Source: Micromonospora sp. NBC_01699
Lineage (GTDB): Bacteria; Actinomycetota; Actinomycetes; Mycobacteriales; Micromonosporaceae
DNA length: 64,000 bases
Direction of reading: 5' to 3'
Assembly: GCF_036250065.1 (NCBI RefSeq)
Contig: NZ_CP109199.1
Coordinates: 7,562,001-7,626,000 of the forward strand
Translations under genes and position numbers: made by a program
Notes under the pieces: generated by a model
What the model was told of the DNA's origin: nothing
The model's database searches: none
The model's input: only the letters and a program-made list of their open reading frames with translations
Part shown: positions 17,302 to 25,750 of the stretch, one piece after another
How positions within the stretch are numbered: position 1 is the stretch's first letter
Layout: every line of letters starts with the position of its first letter

Positions 17302-18678
17302 GTGCGCGCGTTCTGGTCCTACTGGCACCACCTTCCCACGCTCAAGGACCGGTACTCGGCCAAGCAGAACGCCTTCGGCGTACTCCGGATGGCACTGGCC
17401 TGCGGCGTGATCATCGCGCACGCCAAGCCACTCGGCTTCGGCGAGCCGAGTATCGGCTGGGGCTTCTCGTCCGAGCAGAGCGACCTCGGCACCATGTCGC
17501 TGTACGGGTTCTTCCTCGTCTCGGGATTCCTCATCACCGAGAGCGGTCTGCGCCACTCGTTCCGCCAGTACGCCTGGGCCCGCTTCGTACGCGTCTTCCC
17601 CGGACTGTGGGTCTGCCTGCTCGTCACCGCCCTCGTCTTCGCCCCGCTGGTCGCCCTCTACGAACGTGGCAGCCTGGACGGGTTCTGGAGCCACCCGGAC
17701 GGTCCGTTCGACTACCTCACCACCAACTGGCTCGCCTCGATGGAGCAGTTTTCCATCTCCGGGCTGCTCACCGGCACCCCGTTCGGGCAGATGATGGGCG
17801 GCCCGAGCGCGTTCGACGGCTCACTCTGGACACTCCGCTACGACCTGGCGTTCTACGGGATCATCGCCGTACTGATCGCCACCGCGGTGCTGCGCCGGGC
17901 GCCCAGGGCGATACTGCTGCTCGCCGCCATCTGCTACGTGTTCATCCTGCGCGACCTGCTCACCGCCCCGGACTGGACCAGCCGACCACCGCAGCACGGC
18001 GCGGTCGGCCCGTTCCCGCTGATCGGATCGTTCGCCGCCGACTGGACGCTCTACCTCGGGTTCCTCTTCGTCCTGGGCGCCGCCGCCCGGCTCTACCCGC
18101 ACCGGATCCCGATGCACGGATCGTTGGCCGCGCTGGCCGCCGCGCTGCTGCTGGCTTCGCTGACGTTCGGGGCGTTCGTCGCGATCGGCCCGCCGACGAT
18201 CGCCTACCTGGTGCTCTACCTGGCGGTGGCGCTGCCACAGCGGCTGGCCCGGTTCGGCCGTGGTCGGGACTACACGTACGGGCTCTACATCTACGGGTTC
18301 CCGGTGCAGCAGATCATCGCGCTGCTCGGCGCGGCCCAGTTCGGCCTGTTCGGCTACATCGTCCTCAGCCTGCTCGGCACGCTGCTGTTCGCGGTGCCGT
18401 CCTGGCACTTCGTCGAGGGTCCGGCGATGCGGCTCAAGCACCGCCCGCCGGTGGGGAAGACCTACCGCCGCCGGCACGGCGACCTGGTGAGCGGCCGACG
18501 GGTGCCCCGACCGACCTTCCCCGGCATGTCCCCGAGCCCGCTCGCCCGCAGCACCCCGAGCCGTCGGCCCCCCGCCCGGCACAGCCGGACGGCGGCCGGC
18601 AGGTCGGCCGGGCCGCGTCGGAGCCGGCAACTGTCCTACCGCGACCTCGAACAGTTGCTGGAGGAGCGGAGACGTTGA
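17302..18678 (+). CDS. Acyltransferase-3 (OafA/YrhL-type) membrane protein
   Basis: 458 residues from the GTG at 17302, preferred over GTG 17287 because GAGGGAG lies 6 nt upstream. About ten TM helices. Family marks: FGVLRMALACGVIIAHAKPLG (the H of the RxxA...H motif), GFFLVSGFLITES, RFVRVFPGLWVCLL, SLWTLRYDLAFY and YTYGLYIYGFPVQQ. These integral membrane enzymes O-acetylate or O-acylate surface glycans or secondary metabolites. The C-terminal 80 residues are a basic, proline-rich cytoplasmic tail. Confidence 0.85.
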   Translation: MRAFWSYWHHLPTLKDRYSAKQNAFGVLRMALACGVIIAHAKPLGFGEPSIGWGFSSEQSDLGTMSLYGFFLVSGFLITESGLRHSFRQYAWARFVRVFPGLWVCLLVTALVFAPLVALYERGSLDGFWSHPDGPFDYLTTNWLASMEQFSISGLLTGTPFGQMMGGPSAFDGSLWTLRYDLAFYGIIAVLIATAVLRRAPRAILLLAAICYVFILRDLLTAPDWTSRPPQHGAVGPFPLIGSFAADWTLYLGFLFVLGAAARLYPHRIPMHGSLAALAAALLLASLTFGAFVAIGPPTIAYLVLYLAVALPQRLARFGRGRDYTYGLYIYGFPVQQIIALLGAAQFGLFGYIVLSLLGTLLFAVPSWHFVEGPAMRLKHRPPVGKTYRRRHGDLVSGRRVPRPTFPGMSPSPLARSTPSRRPPARHSRTAAGRSAGPRRSRQLSYRDLEQLLEERRR

Positions 18679-18732
18679 GCCCACGAGGCTCTCCCGTGGT
18701 ACGCCGCCCGACCGGTGGTGGGCCGCCCGTGC

Positions 18733-18772
18733 GCGCGGTCTTGGCCGACTCATCGGTCCGCCAAGACCGCGC
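18733..18772. terminator. Symmetric hairpin between convergent genes
   Basis: Perfect 12-bp arms (GCGCGGTCTTGG at 18733-18744 and complement at 18761-18772) with a 16-nt loop. It sits between the acyltransferase gene (ends 18678) and the convergent PP2C-like gene (ends 18829). The position suggests a bidirectional terminator, although no U-tract follows. It may also belong to the intergenic palindrome class seen elsewhere in the window. Confidence 0.45.
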
Positions 18773-18828
18773 CGCCGCGGATCAGCCGGACTCCGTGGAC
18801 CTTCCGCCCGTCCGCTGGTGGCAGGCGG

Positions 18829-19671
18829 TCAGCGGTCGAAGCGGCACAGTGCGGCGGTCGCGTCGTCGTACCGCTTGAACCGGTGCCGGTCCCGGCCGTC
18901 GCCGTTGTCCTGCTCGGCGGCGCGGACCCGGCGGATCAACTCGCTCGGCCCCTCGGCGGTGAGCAGGGCCAGCAGGCTCTGCCAGTCGAACAGCCCGAGC
19001 TTGTCCACCGCGTACGACGCGCCGTCGGTGAGCAGCGCGACCCGGCGTACCCGATCCGGCCCGGCCAGCGACAGCCCGCCGCCGATGGCGTGGTACGCCG
19101 CCTCCGGGTCGGCGGCTGACACCCAGTAGCCGCCGGGGGTGTTCATCTGCTGCCGCTGCCAGGTCACCGAGCGGCGGAACCGGGCCTGCGGGTCGCCGTC
19201 GTCGTGGCCCACCCCGCCCGCGAACGCGGCCGATTTCAGCCCGACCATCGTCGTCTCCAGCCGGTCGTCGGTGATCACCTGCAACCGGCTGCCGAGGTCG
19301 ACCACCAGCGGACTGTCACAGAGCACCAGGTAGTCGACGTGCTCACTGCCCTCGCGGATCAGGCAGACGGTGGACGACGGGGTGCCGGGATGCCCGAGAT
19401 CGCACCGGTTGCCGTGATCGCCCCGTACCGCGTCGATCGCCGCCGCCAGGATCTCCATCAGCGTGGCGCCGGGGCGGTCCGCCGCGGCCAGGCCGATCCG
19501 CGCGGCCAACCGGCGGACGTACCACGCCGGGCCGTGTACGCAACCGGTGTCGAAACCCTCCGGTACGGTCGCCCCGTCCAGGACGCCGACCAGTTGCCCG
19601 TACTGGAAGACGTGATCCTCGTTGGCCAGTCGGTCCGGTGCCGCTTCGGAGGCGGACCATACCTGCATCAT
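18829..19671 (-). CDS. PP2C-like serine/threonine phosphatase
   Basis: 280 residues from the ATG at 19671, placed by GGAG 8 nt upstream; the reading frame is open far upstream but without a ribosome site. PP2C metal-binding landmarks: RLANEDHVFQYGQLVGVLDGAT near 16-37 (NED and DG), VALLTDGASY near 215 and DDATAALCRF at the C-terminus. The protein lacks some classic PP2C motifs, so activity is probable rather than certain. Role: cytoplasmic dephosphorylation of an unknown target. Divergent from a small membrane protein. Confidence 0.7.
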   Translation of the reverse strand: MMQVWSASEAAPDRLANEDHVFQYGQLVGVLDGATVPEGFDTGCVHGPAWYVRRLAARIGLAAADRPGATLMEILAAAIDAVRGDHGNRCDLGHPGTPSSTVCLIREGSEHVDYLVLCDSPLVVDLGSRLQVITDDRLETTMVGLKSAAFAGGVGHDDGDPQARFRRSVTWQRQQMNTPGGYWVSAADPEAAYHAIGGGLSLAGPDRVRRVALLTDGASYAVDKLGLFDWQSLLALLTAEGPSELIRRVRAAEQDNGDGRDRHRFKRYDDATAALCRFDR

Positions 19672-19954
19672 CCTGAGGTCTCCGGCTCTGCCGCGAGGCA
19701 GCGGGGCTGCGCTCGATCGAAGGGGTGTCGAAGAAGTTTCGCCTTGATCCATGTCTACCCGACCGAACCCGCACCCTCGGAGGGATTGAGTCCCTTCCCA
19801 CCCGTGGAATACCCGCGCAGCCGGCGAAAGTACGTGCCGGCGCGACCGGTTATCGCGAACACGAGGATCCTTCGCCGTCACCGACGGTAACGTCAAGCGA
19901 GAACGGTGTGCCCACCCGTGTCCGGGTGACGACACCTCGTGTTTGGGGGGCCAG

Positions 19955-20167
19955 ATGTTGAAGAAACTGCACGACATGGGCTTGCGCTCGGATCACTGCT
20001 ACGCGGCCGGCTTCGCCAGCATCGCCCTGTCCTTCGGCTGTTGGTTGATGTCGAAGCAGTTCGAGAAGGCGGAGATCGACCGGGCGGACCGCTGGGGCAT
20101 CTTCGTCGGCGAGTGGGCGCCCACCTTCATCGCGCTCGGCAACGGCCTACAGGCGTACGAGAAGTAG
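19955..20167 (+). CDS. Small conserved membrane protein
   Basis: 70 residues from the ATG at 19955, behind GGGGGG; a TTG at 19943 in frame is less likely. TM1 near 15-33 (AAGFASIALSFGCWLMS), a basic/acidic loop (KQFEKAEIDRADRW), and a second hydrophobic segment IFVGEWAPTFIALGNGL. Similar small membrane proteins are common in actinomycetes; none has a role known to me. Convergent with the DUF3263 gene. Confidence 0.7.
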   Translation: MLKKLHDMGLRSDHCYAAGFASIALSFGCWLMSKQFEKAEIDRADRWGIFVGEWAPTFIALGNGLQAYEK

Positions 20168-20192
20168 GAATTTCCGCCCGCGGACGGTGAAC

Positions 20193-20621
20193 TCAGCGGC
20201 GGCGGGTGCGGGAGCGCGCGGCACGCAACCGGCGCAGCCGGGCCACCAGTACGGGTTCGGCGGCGAGCGCGGCCGGGTTGTCCAACAGGCCGTTGAGCAG
20301 CTGGTAGTAACGCGTCGCGGAGATGTCGAAGGAGTCCCGGATCGCCTGTTCCTTGGCCCCGGCGTGCTTCCACCAGCGCCGCTCGAAGCCGAGGATCTCC
20401 CGCTCCCGCGCGGTCAGCCCGCGCGCCGGAGCGGTCGCCGACTCCCGGGTGAGCGTCGACTCCGGCTCGGTCCGATCGGGGTCGTGATCGGGCGACTCCG
20501 GCTCGGTCCGGTGCTCCGGACCGACCCGCTGACCCGGTACGACCGGCCCGGTGCTCGCCTCGACGCCCTGCTCGATGCGATCGTCGCCGTCCGTGGCTGG
20601 AGCGTCAGCACCCGGCTTCAT
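20193..20621 (-). CDS. DUF3263 protein, putative DNA-binding
   Basis: 142 residues from the ATG at 20621, with AGGAG 5 nt upstream. The first 55 residues are acidic and disordered. The C-terminal half is the DUF3263 domain: LTAREREILGFERRWWKH, then the helix-turn-helix-like FDISATRYYQLLNGLLDNP and a strongly basic tail (ARLRRLRAARSRTRRR). The RNA polymerase sigma-like helices suggest a nucleoid- or transcription-associated role. Actinobacteria-specific family; function unknown. Confidence 0.8.
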   Translation of the reverse strand: MKPGADAPATDGDDRIEQGVEASTGPVVPGQRVGPEHRTEPESPDHDPDRTEPESTLTRESATAPARGLTAREREILGFERRWWKHAGAKEQAIRDSFDISATRYYQLLNGLLDNPAALAAEPVLVARLRRLRAARSRTRRR

Positions 20622-20737
20622 GGCGCTCCTCGCAGACCTCGGCAGCCGCACCCGCCGTACGGCCCCACCAGCCTAATCGCGCCCGCCCCGAACTCCCAGA
20701 CCCCGACTCGGCGGGGTTGGCCGACGGATGATCCCGA

Positions 20738-21748
20738 TCAGGTCACGTCGCGGCGGCGCATCGCCCAGATCGCGGCGGCGAGTACGACCGCCGTGCCGAT
20801 GCCGAAGACCAGGCCCGAGTCCTGCCAGGTGAGCACGAGTTCGCCGGGGACGCACTCGCCCTGGCGGAAGTTGCACGCCTCGTAGTCGAAGAGCGTCCAC
20901 TTCTTCTCGAACCAGGCCAGCGCATAGGTGGACAGGACGTACCGGTCGCCGAACGGGGTGCCGATCAGGCTCATGATGGTCCGTACGCCGATCTCGCTGA
21001 CCACGGTGACGCCGACCGCGACCCCGAGCGCCATCGCGGTGTGCCGGCCCAGCGAGGCCAGGCCGAAGGCGATCGCGGCCACCGCGAGCACCAGGCCGAC
21101 CGCGCGCAGACCGGAGAGCGCGAACGACTCCCAGACGCCCCGGGTCAGCTTCCCGGTCACCCCGTCGTACCGGCCGATCAGCCAGAAGCCGGCCGTCCAC
21201 AGCGCCCCGAGCACCACGCTGAGCCCGAGCAGCGTACTGAGCAGCGCGGCCAGCTTGGTGAGCAGCACGGTCAGCCGTTTCGGCCGCCACAGCAGCAGGT
21301 TGGTCATGCCGCCGCTGTGCCACTCGGCCCCGATGTACGAGGCGCCGACGACAAACCCGAACAGCGCCATGATGCCGGCGAAGATGGCGATGAAGGCGCC
21401 GAACTCGGCCCGGAAGTCGAACTGGTACGGCATGAACCACTGTGCCTGGAAGTTGTCCCGGGTCGGCGCCCACTCCCGCCCGCAGTCGGGCGGGAACCGG
21501 TCCGCGCCGGTACCGGCCGCCTTGGCCGCCTCGCAGGCGCGTACGGACTCGTCGTGGTAGCGCAACTGCTCCTGGTACGCCGCCTCGGCCCGGACCTCGG
21601 CGGCGGCCACCTGCGCCGGACCGACCCGGTGGCTGTTCACGGTGAAGGCGATCGCGATGCCGGCCAGTCCGAGGACGACCAGGCTGAGCATCAGCCGGGT
21701 CAGCCGGCGCTTGAAGATCCGGCGCAGTTCGGTGGTGTAGAGGCTCAT
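20738..21748 (-). CDS. ABC-2 type transporter permease
   Basis: 336 residues. The ATG at 21748 overlaps the ATPase stop (ATGA) and has GGGGAG just upstream. Six hydrophobic segments: near 18-37 (LMLSLVVLGLAGIAIAFTV), 108-135, 150-180, 205-240, 250-270 and 310-332. A large external loop after TM1 holds two cysteines (RACEAAK, PPDCGREW), and another pair sits before the last TM (YEACNFRQGECVPG). Forms an exporter with the upstream ATPase. Substrate is unknown; such pairs often serve bacitracin-type or multidrug efflux. Confidence 0.85.
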   Translation of the reverse strand: MSLYTTELRRIFKRRLTRLMLSLVVLGLAGIAIAFTVNSHRVGPAQVAAAEVRAEAAYQEQLRYHDESVRACEAAKAAGTGADRFPPDCGREWAPTRDNFQAQWFMPYQFDFRAEFGAFIAIFAGIMALFGFVVGASYIGAEWHSGGMTNLLLWRPKRLTVLLTKLAALLSTLLGLSVVLGALWTAGFWLIGRYDGVTGKLTRGVWESFALSGLRAVGLVLAVAAIAFGLASLGRHTAMALGVAVGVTVVSEIGVRTIMSLIGTPFGDRYVLSTYALAWFEKKWTLFDYEACNFRQGECVPGELVLTWQDSGLVFGIGTAVVLAAAIWAMRRRDVT

Positions 21749-22767
21749 ACTCCCCAACCTCCCGGCGTGCCGCCGGATCCGGCGGCCCCTGGATCGGTGC
21801 CGCCGACGAGCGCGGACTCGTCGACCTGACGGTGCTGGCCGGGCACCGGCGCGGTGGCGGTCAGGTCCAGGAAGACGCTCTCCAGGTCGGCGGTGACCGG
21901 GACGAGTTCACTGACGTACAGGTGGTGGTCGGCGAGCGTACGGCTGACCCGGGCGGGTTGCTCGACGCCGTACACCATGAGGTGGTCGGCCTCGGTGGTC
22001 ACCCGGGCGCCGGCGCGGGTCAGCGCCTCGGCCGCCACCGGCAGTTCGGTGACCGCCTCCAGGCGTACCCGCAGGCCGCTGCCGGCGTGCTGGGCGAGGA
22101 CCTGGGAGACCGGTCCGGCGGCGACCCGGCGCCCGCGCGAGATGATGGTGACGGAGTCGCAGATGAGCTGGATCTCGGCCAGGATGTGGCTGGAGAGCAC
22201 CACCGTCATGCCGGACTCGGCCAGGTTGCGCATCAGCGCCCGCATCTCCCGGATGCCGCCGGGGTCGAGGCCGTTGGCCGGCTCGTCGAGGATCAGCAGT
22301 CGCGGTTCCTTCAGCAGCGCCGACGCGACCGCCAGTCGCTGTTTCATGCCCAACGAGTACGACCTGACCCGGTCCCCGGCCCGGTCCCGCAGGCCGACCA
22401 GTTCCAGCACCTCGGTCACCCGCTGCTGCGGCACCCCGCCGGCACCGGCGAGCAGGGAGAGGGTGTCGGTGGCGGTGAAGTTCGGGAAGAACTGCGGGCT
22501 CTCCACGATCGCGCCGACCGAGCCGGCGACCTCGGGCAGGGCGGCCGGCACCTCGCGGCCGAGGATCGCCATCCGGCCGTCGTTGGCCCTGATCAGACCG
22601 AGCAGCGTACGCAGGGTGGTTGTCTTGCCGGAACCGTTGGGGCCGAGGAAGCCGTGCACCTGCCCGGCCTCGACCAGCATGTCGAAGCCGTCCAGGGCGT
22701 GTCGGGTGCCCCGGCGTCTGCTCCGGTAGGTCTTCCGCAGACCCTCGATCTCCAGTACGGCCGTCAA
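21745..22767 (-). CDS. ABC transporter ATP-binding protein
   Basis: 340 residues from a TTG at 22767, chosen because GGGAGG lies 6 nt upstream and gives TAVLEIEGLRKTY, the normal domain start; the frame is open to 22806. Walker A GPNGSGKTTT near 43, signature YSLGMKQRL near 138, Walker B LLILDEPANGLDPGG near 160, H-loop VLSSHIL near 192. The C-terminal 120 residues are the extra domain typical of DrrA/BcrA-like ATPases. It is the partner of the overlapping permease. Confidence 0.9.
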   Translation of the reverse strand: MTAVLEIEGLRKTYRSRRRGTRHALDGFDMLVEAGQVHGFLGPNGSGKTTTLRTLLGLIRANDGRMAILGREVPAALPEVAGSVGAIVESPQFFPNFTATDTLSLLAGAGGVPQQRVTEVLELVGLRDRAGDRVRSYSLGMKQRLAVASALLKEPRLLILDEPANGLDPGGIREMRALMRNLAESGMTVVLSSHILAEIQLICDSVTIISRGRRVAAGPVSQVLAQHAGSGLRVRLEAVTELPVAAEALTRAGARVTTEADHLMVYGVEQPARVSRTLADHHLYVSELVPVTADLESVFLDLTATAPVPGQHRQVDESALVGGTDPGAAGSGGTPGGWGV

Positions 22768-22859
22768 CGCCGACCTCCCGTGCAACGGTTGCGACTCGCG
22801 CGCCACCGTAGTCGATGCGACGGCTTCGGGGGCCGGAACACGGAAAACGGCCGTTGCGG

Positions 22860-23645
22860 TCAGGCGGTGATGACGTGTACGCCGGCCTGCCGGAAGCCCT
22901 CGACGATCGCCGGGTCGGCCCCGGAGTCGGTGACCAGGGTCTCGACCCGCTCGACCGGGCAGATCCGGGCGAAGGCGTGACCGCCCAGCTTGGACGAGTC
23001 CGCGATGATCACCACCCGCTTGGCCCGCGCCACCATCAGGTTGTTCATCGACGCCTCACCCTCGTGATGGGCCGCCGCGCCGAGCTGTACGTCGATCGCG
23101 TCCACCCCGAGCAGGGCCACGTCCAGGGTCACCTCGCGCAGCAGCGCCCCGCCGAGCGGTCCGACCAGCTCGAACGACTGTGGGCGGACCACACCGCCGG
23201 CCACCACGATCTTCATCCGGGACCGGACCAGCAGCTCGTTGGCGATGTTCAGCGCGTTCGTGACGACGGTGAGCTGCGCGCCGTCGGCGCTGGTGTTGAG
23301 GTCCGGCCGAACGGCGAGGGCACGGGCGACCTCCGTGGTGGTGGTGCCGCCGTTGAGGCCGACCACCATGCCGGGCGCGACCAGTGCGGCGGCGGCGGTG
23401 CCGATGCGCTGCTTCTCGGCCGAGTGCTTGGCGGTCTTGTAACGCAGCGGCAGGTCGTACGAGACGCCGTTGGCGACCGCGCCGCCCCGGGTCCGGTTGA
23501 TCATCTGCTGCTGGGCGAGCTGGTCGAAGTCACGCCGGATGGTCGCCTGCGAGACGTCGAGCCGGGCGGCGGCATCCTCCACACTGACCCGGCCGCTCTC
23601 GGTCAGCAGTTCCAGCAGGGCGTTCCATCTCGCGTACCGGTCCAC
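22860..23645 (-). CDS. DeoR/GlpR-family sugar-responsive repressor
   Basis: 261 residues from the GTG at 23645 (GGAGG 6 nt upstream). An N-terminal winged helix (about 1-55: RVSVEDAAARLDVSQATIRRDFDQL) is followed by a DeoR sensor domain with the sugar-phosphate loop GLNGGTTTTEVARAL near 90 and DVALLGVDAID near 167. It is divergent from the amino-sugar operon at 23839, so it probably represses that operon and itself, released by a sugar phosphate such as GlcN-6-P. In Streptomyces this pathway is under the GntR protein DasR; here a DeoR-type regulator sits in that place. Confidence 0.9.
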   Translation of the reverse strand: MDRYARWNALLELLTESGRVSVEDAAARLDVSQATIRRDFDQLAQQQMINRTRGGAVANGVSYDLPLRYKTAKHSAEKQRIGTAAAALVAPGMVVGLNGGTTTTEVARALAVRPDLNTSADGAQLTVVTNALNIANELLVRSRMKIVVAGGVVRPQSFELVGPLGGALLREVTLDVALLGVDAIDVQLGAAAHHEGEASMNNLMVARAKRVVIIADSSKLGGHAFARICPVERVETLVTDSGADPAIVEGFRQAGVHVITA

Positions 23646-23691
23646 CGCGAGCCTCCATGCACGTACGGTGATTGATTGCGTGCACACTAGT

Positions 23692-23783
23692 GCGCGAAAC
23701 TACGGTGGCGCAAAGAGTATGTCTGCGCGAACTCGCACCACAGTTGCCATGCCGAACGTGTTTCGAGCAGAATAACGCGCGAA
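23692..23783. promoter_or_regulatory. Three direct repeats of GCGCGAA, candidate regulator sites
   Basis: Copies at 23692-23698, 23725-23731 and 23777-23783 (33 and 52 nt apart) in the divergent spacer between the DeoR-type gene and the SIS gene. The spacer is also A+T-rich for this genome. Directly repeated short sites are typical of DeoR-family operators, so these are candidate binding sites for the adjacent regulator. Confidence 0.4.
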
Positions 23784-23838
23784 AGACGGTCGGAACGAAC
23801 GGTATCGCGCAGCAGTTCACGCCAGCGAGGGAGCCCTG

Positions 23839-24768
23839 ATGGCGTACGTCGACGCGGAGATCAACAGCCAGCCCGACTGCTGGTTGCGGGCCGCCACACT
23901 CGCCGGCCCGTCGGCCGACGCACTACCCCGGCGAGGCGAGCGGGTCGCCGTCGTCGGCTGCGGCACCTCCTGGTTCATGGCCATGGCGTACGCCGCCCTG
24001 CGCGAGCGCGCCGGCCACGGCGAAACCGACGCGTTCCAGGCATCGGAGTTCCCCGCCGGCCGCCACTACGACCGGATCATCGCGATCACCCGCTCCGGCA
24101 CCACCACCGAGGTCCTCGACCTGCTCGCCTCGGTCGACGGCCGGACCCCCAGCACGGTCATCGTCGGCGACCCCGACTCACCCGCCGTCGGCCTCGCCAC
24201 CGCGAACGTACGACTGCCCTTCGCCGACGAGCGGTCGGTGGTGCAGACCCGGTTCGCCACCAGCGCCCTGGCACTGCTGCGCGCACACCTCGGCGAGAAC
24301 CTCGACGCGCTGGCCCACGACGCCGAGGTGGCCGTACGCGCCCCGCTGCCGGTCGACCCGGCCCAGATCGAACAGGCCACCTTCCTCGGCCGGGGCTGGA
24401 CCATCGGGCTCGCCCAGGAGGCCGCCCTCAAGTGCCGGGAGGCGGCCACCTTCTGGTCGGAGGCGTACCCGGCGATGGACTACCGGCACGGCCCGATCGC
24501 CATCGCCGGCCCCGGCCGGATGGTCTGGGCGTTCGGCGACATCCCCGAGGGCCTGGCCGAGGAGATCACCAGCACCGGCGCCGCCTTCGTCCACAGCCGC
24601 ACCAACGGCACCCACACCGTGCTCGGCGACTGGGCCGCCGGCCGTACGGCGCTCGACCCGATGGCCGACCTGATCCTGGCGCAGCGGTTCGCGGTGGCCC
24701 TCGCCGTCAGCCGCGGCCTCGACCCGGACACCCCGCGCAACCTCACCCGCTCCGTGGTGCTGACGTGA
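23839..24768 (+). CDS. SIS-domain amino-sugar phosphate deaminase/isomerase (NagB-II/GlmS-like)
   Basis: 309 residues; GAGGGAG lies 7 nt before the ATG. Two SIS halves: the first with VVGCGTSWFMAMAY and IAITRSGTTTEVLDLL, the second with FLGRGWTIGLAQEAALKCREA and the EAYPAMDYRHGPIAI signature seen in GlmS isomerase domains and NagB-II/AgaS. The glutaminase domain of GlmS is absent. Likely reaction: GlcN-6-P to fructose-6-P plus ammonia, completing the pathway started by the ROK kinase and NagA. The gene overlaps the kinase gene by 4 nt (GTGA). Confidence 0.8.
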   Translation: MAYVDAEINSQPDCWLRAATLAGPSADALPRRGERVAVVGCGTSWFMAMAYAALRERAGHGETDAFQASEFPAGRHYDRIIAITRSGTTTEVLDLLASVDGRTPSTVIVGDPDSPAVGLATANVRLPFADERSVVQTRFATSALALLRAHLGENLDALAHDAEVAVRAPLPVDPAQIEQATFLGRGWTIGLAQEAALKCREAATFWSEAYPAMDYRHGPIAIAGPGRMVWAFGDIPEGLAEEITSTGAAFVHSRTNGTHTVLGDWAAGRTALDPMADLILAQRFAVALAVSRGLDPDTPRNLTRSVVLT

Positions 24769-25739
24769 CCCAGGCCGCCCCGCCGGCCCGGTCCACCCCG
24801 CCCGCCGACCCGTCCGTCGTCATCGCGCTCGACGTCGGCGGCACCGGCATCAAATGCGCACTGGTCCGCCCGGACGGCACCAGCCACCACACCGAACGGC
24901 ACCCCACCCGTGCCGACCGGGGACCCGACGCGGTGGTCCGGACCATCCTCGACATCGCCGCGGGCCTGGCCGACCGGGCCCGCACCGACGGGCTCGACCC
25001 GGTGGCCGTCGGCATCGCCGTACCCGGGGTGGTGGACGAGGCCGCCGGGGTGGCGGTCTGGTCGGCGAACGTGGGCTTCCGCGACGTACCGCTGCGGGCC
25101 CTTGCCGGCGAACACCTCGGGCTGCCGGCGGCGCTCGGCCACGACGTGCGCGCGGGCGGCATCGCGGAGGCGCGGATCGGCGCCGGCCGGGGCGGCCGCC
25201 ACGTACTGTTCGTCGCCATCGGCACCGGCATCGCCGCCGCGCTCACCATCGACGGTACGGCGTTCGTCGGCGCGCACGGCGCGGCCGGCGAACTCGGACA
25301 CATCGTCGTACGCCCGGACGGGCCCCGCTGCGGCTGCGGCCAGGTCGGCTGCCTGGAGGCGGTCGCCTCGGCCGCCGCCGTCGGCCGCCGCTACACCGAA
25401 CTGGCCGGCGAACCGGCGAGCGCGGCCGAGGTGGTCCGCCGGGCGGTGGCCGGGGAGAAGCTCGCCACCCGGATCTGGCAGGAAACCGTGGAAGCGCTCG
25501 CCGACGGGCTGCTGATCGCGCAGGCGCTCTACGACCCGGCGGTGGTGGTGATCGGCGGCGGTCTGGCCGAGGCCGGTGACGAACTGCTCGTCCCGCTGCG
25601 CGCGGCCCTGCGCACCCGGTTGACCTTCCACCGGGAGCCGGAACTGGTCCCGGCCACGCTCGGCGACGAAGCCGGCTGCCTCGGCGCCGCCCTGCTCGCC
25701 CTCGACGTCATCGGCGCCGCCCCCACCCCCGACCGGTAG
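24765..25739 (+). CDS. ROK-family sugar kinase, probable N-acetylglucosamine kinase
   Basis: 324 residues from the GTG at 24765, overlapping the SIS gene stop. ATP-binding ALDVGGTGIKCAL near 23, catalytic region GIAVPGVVDE, VGHDVRAGGIAEAR-type loop with the catalytic Asp, FVAIGTGIAAAL, and the ROK zinc motif CGCGQVGCLEAVAS near 190. Operon partners (SIS deaminase, NagA) make GlcNAc or glucosamine the likely substrate, yielding GlcNAc-6-P in the cytoplasm. A glucokinase role cannot be excluded from sequence alone. Confidence 0.85.
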   Translation: MTQAAPPARSTPPADPSVVIALDVGGTGIKCALVRPDGTSHHTERHPTRADRGPDAVVRTILDIAAGLADRARTDGLDPVAVGIAVPGVVDEAAGVAVWSANVGFRDVPLRALAGEHLGLPAALGHDVRAGGIAEARIGAGRGGRHVLFVAIGTGIAAALTIDGTAFVGAHGAAGELGHIVVRPDGPRCGCGQVGCLEAVASAAAVGRRYTELAGEPASAAEVVRRAVAGEKLATRIWQETVEALADGLLIAQALYDPAVVVIGGGLAEAGDELLVPLRAALRTRLTFHREPELVPATLGDEAGCLGAALLALDVIGAAPTPDR

Positions 25740-25750
25740 TAGGAGAACTC

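Noticed and set aside
22768-23838. DasR-type operator near the amino-sugar operon
   Set aside because: No sequence close to the known DasR site consensus was seen in the spacer; only the GCGCGAA repeats stand out.
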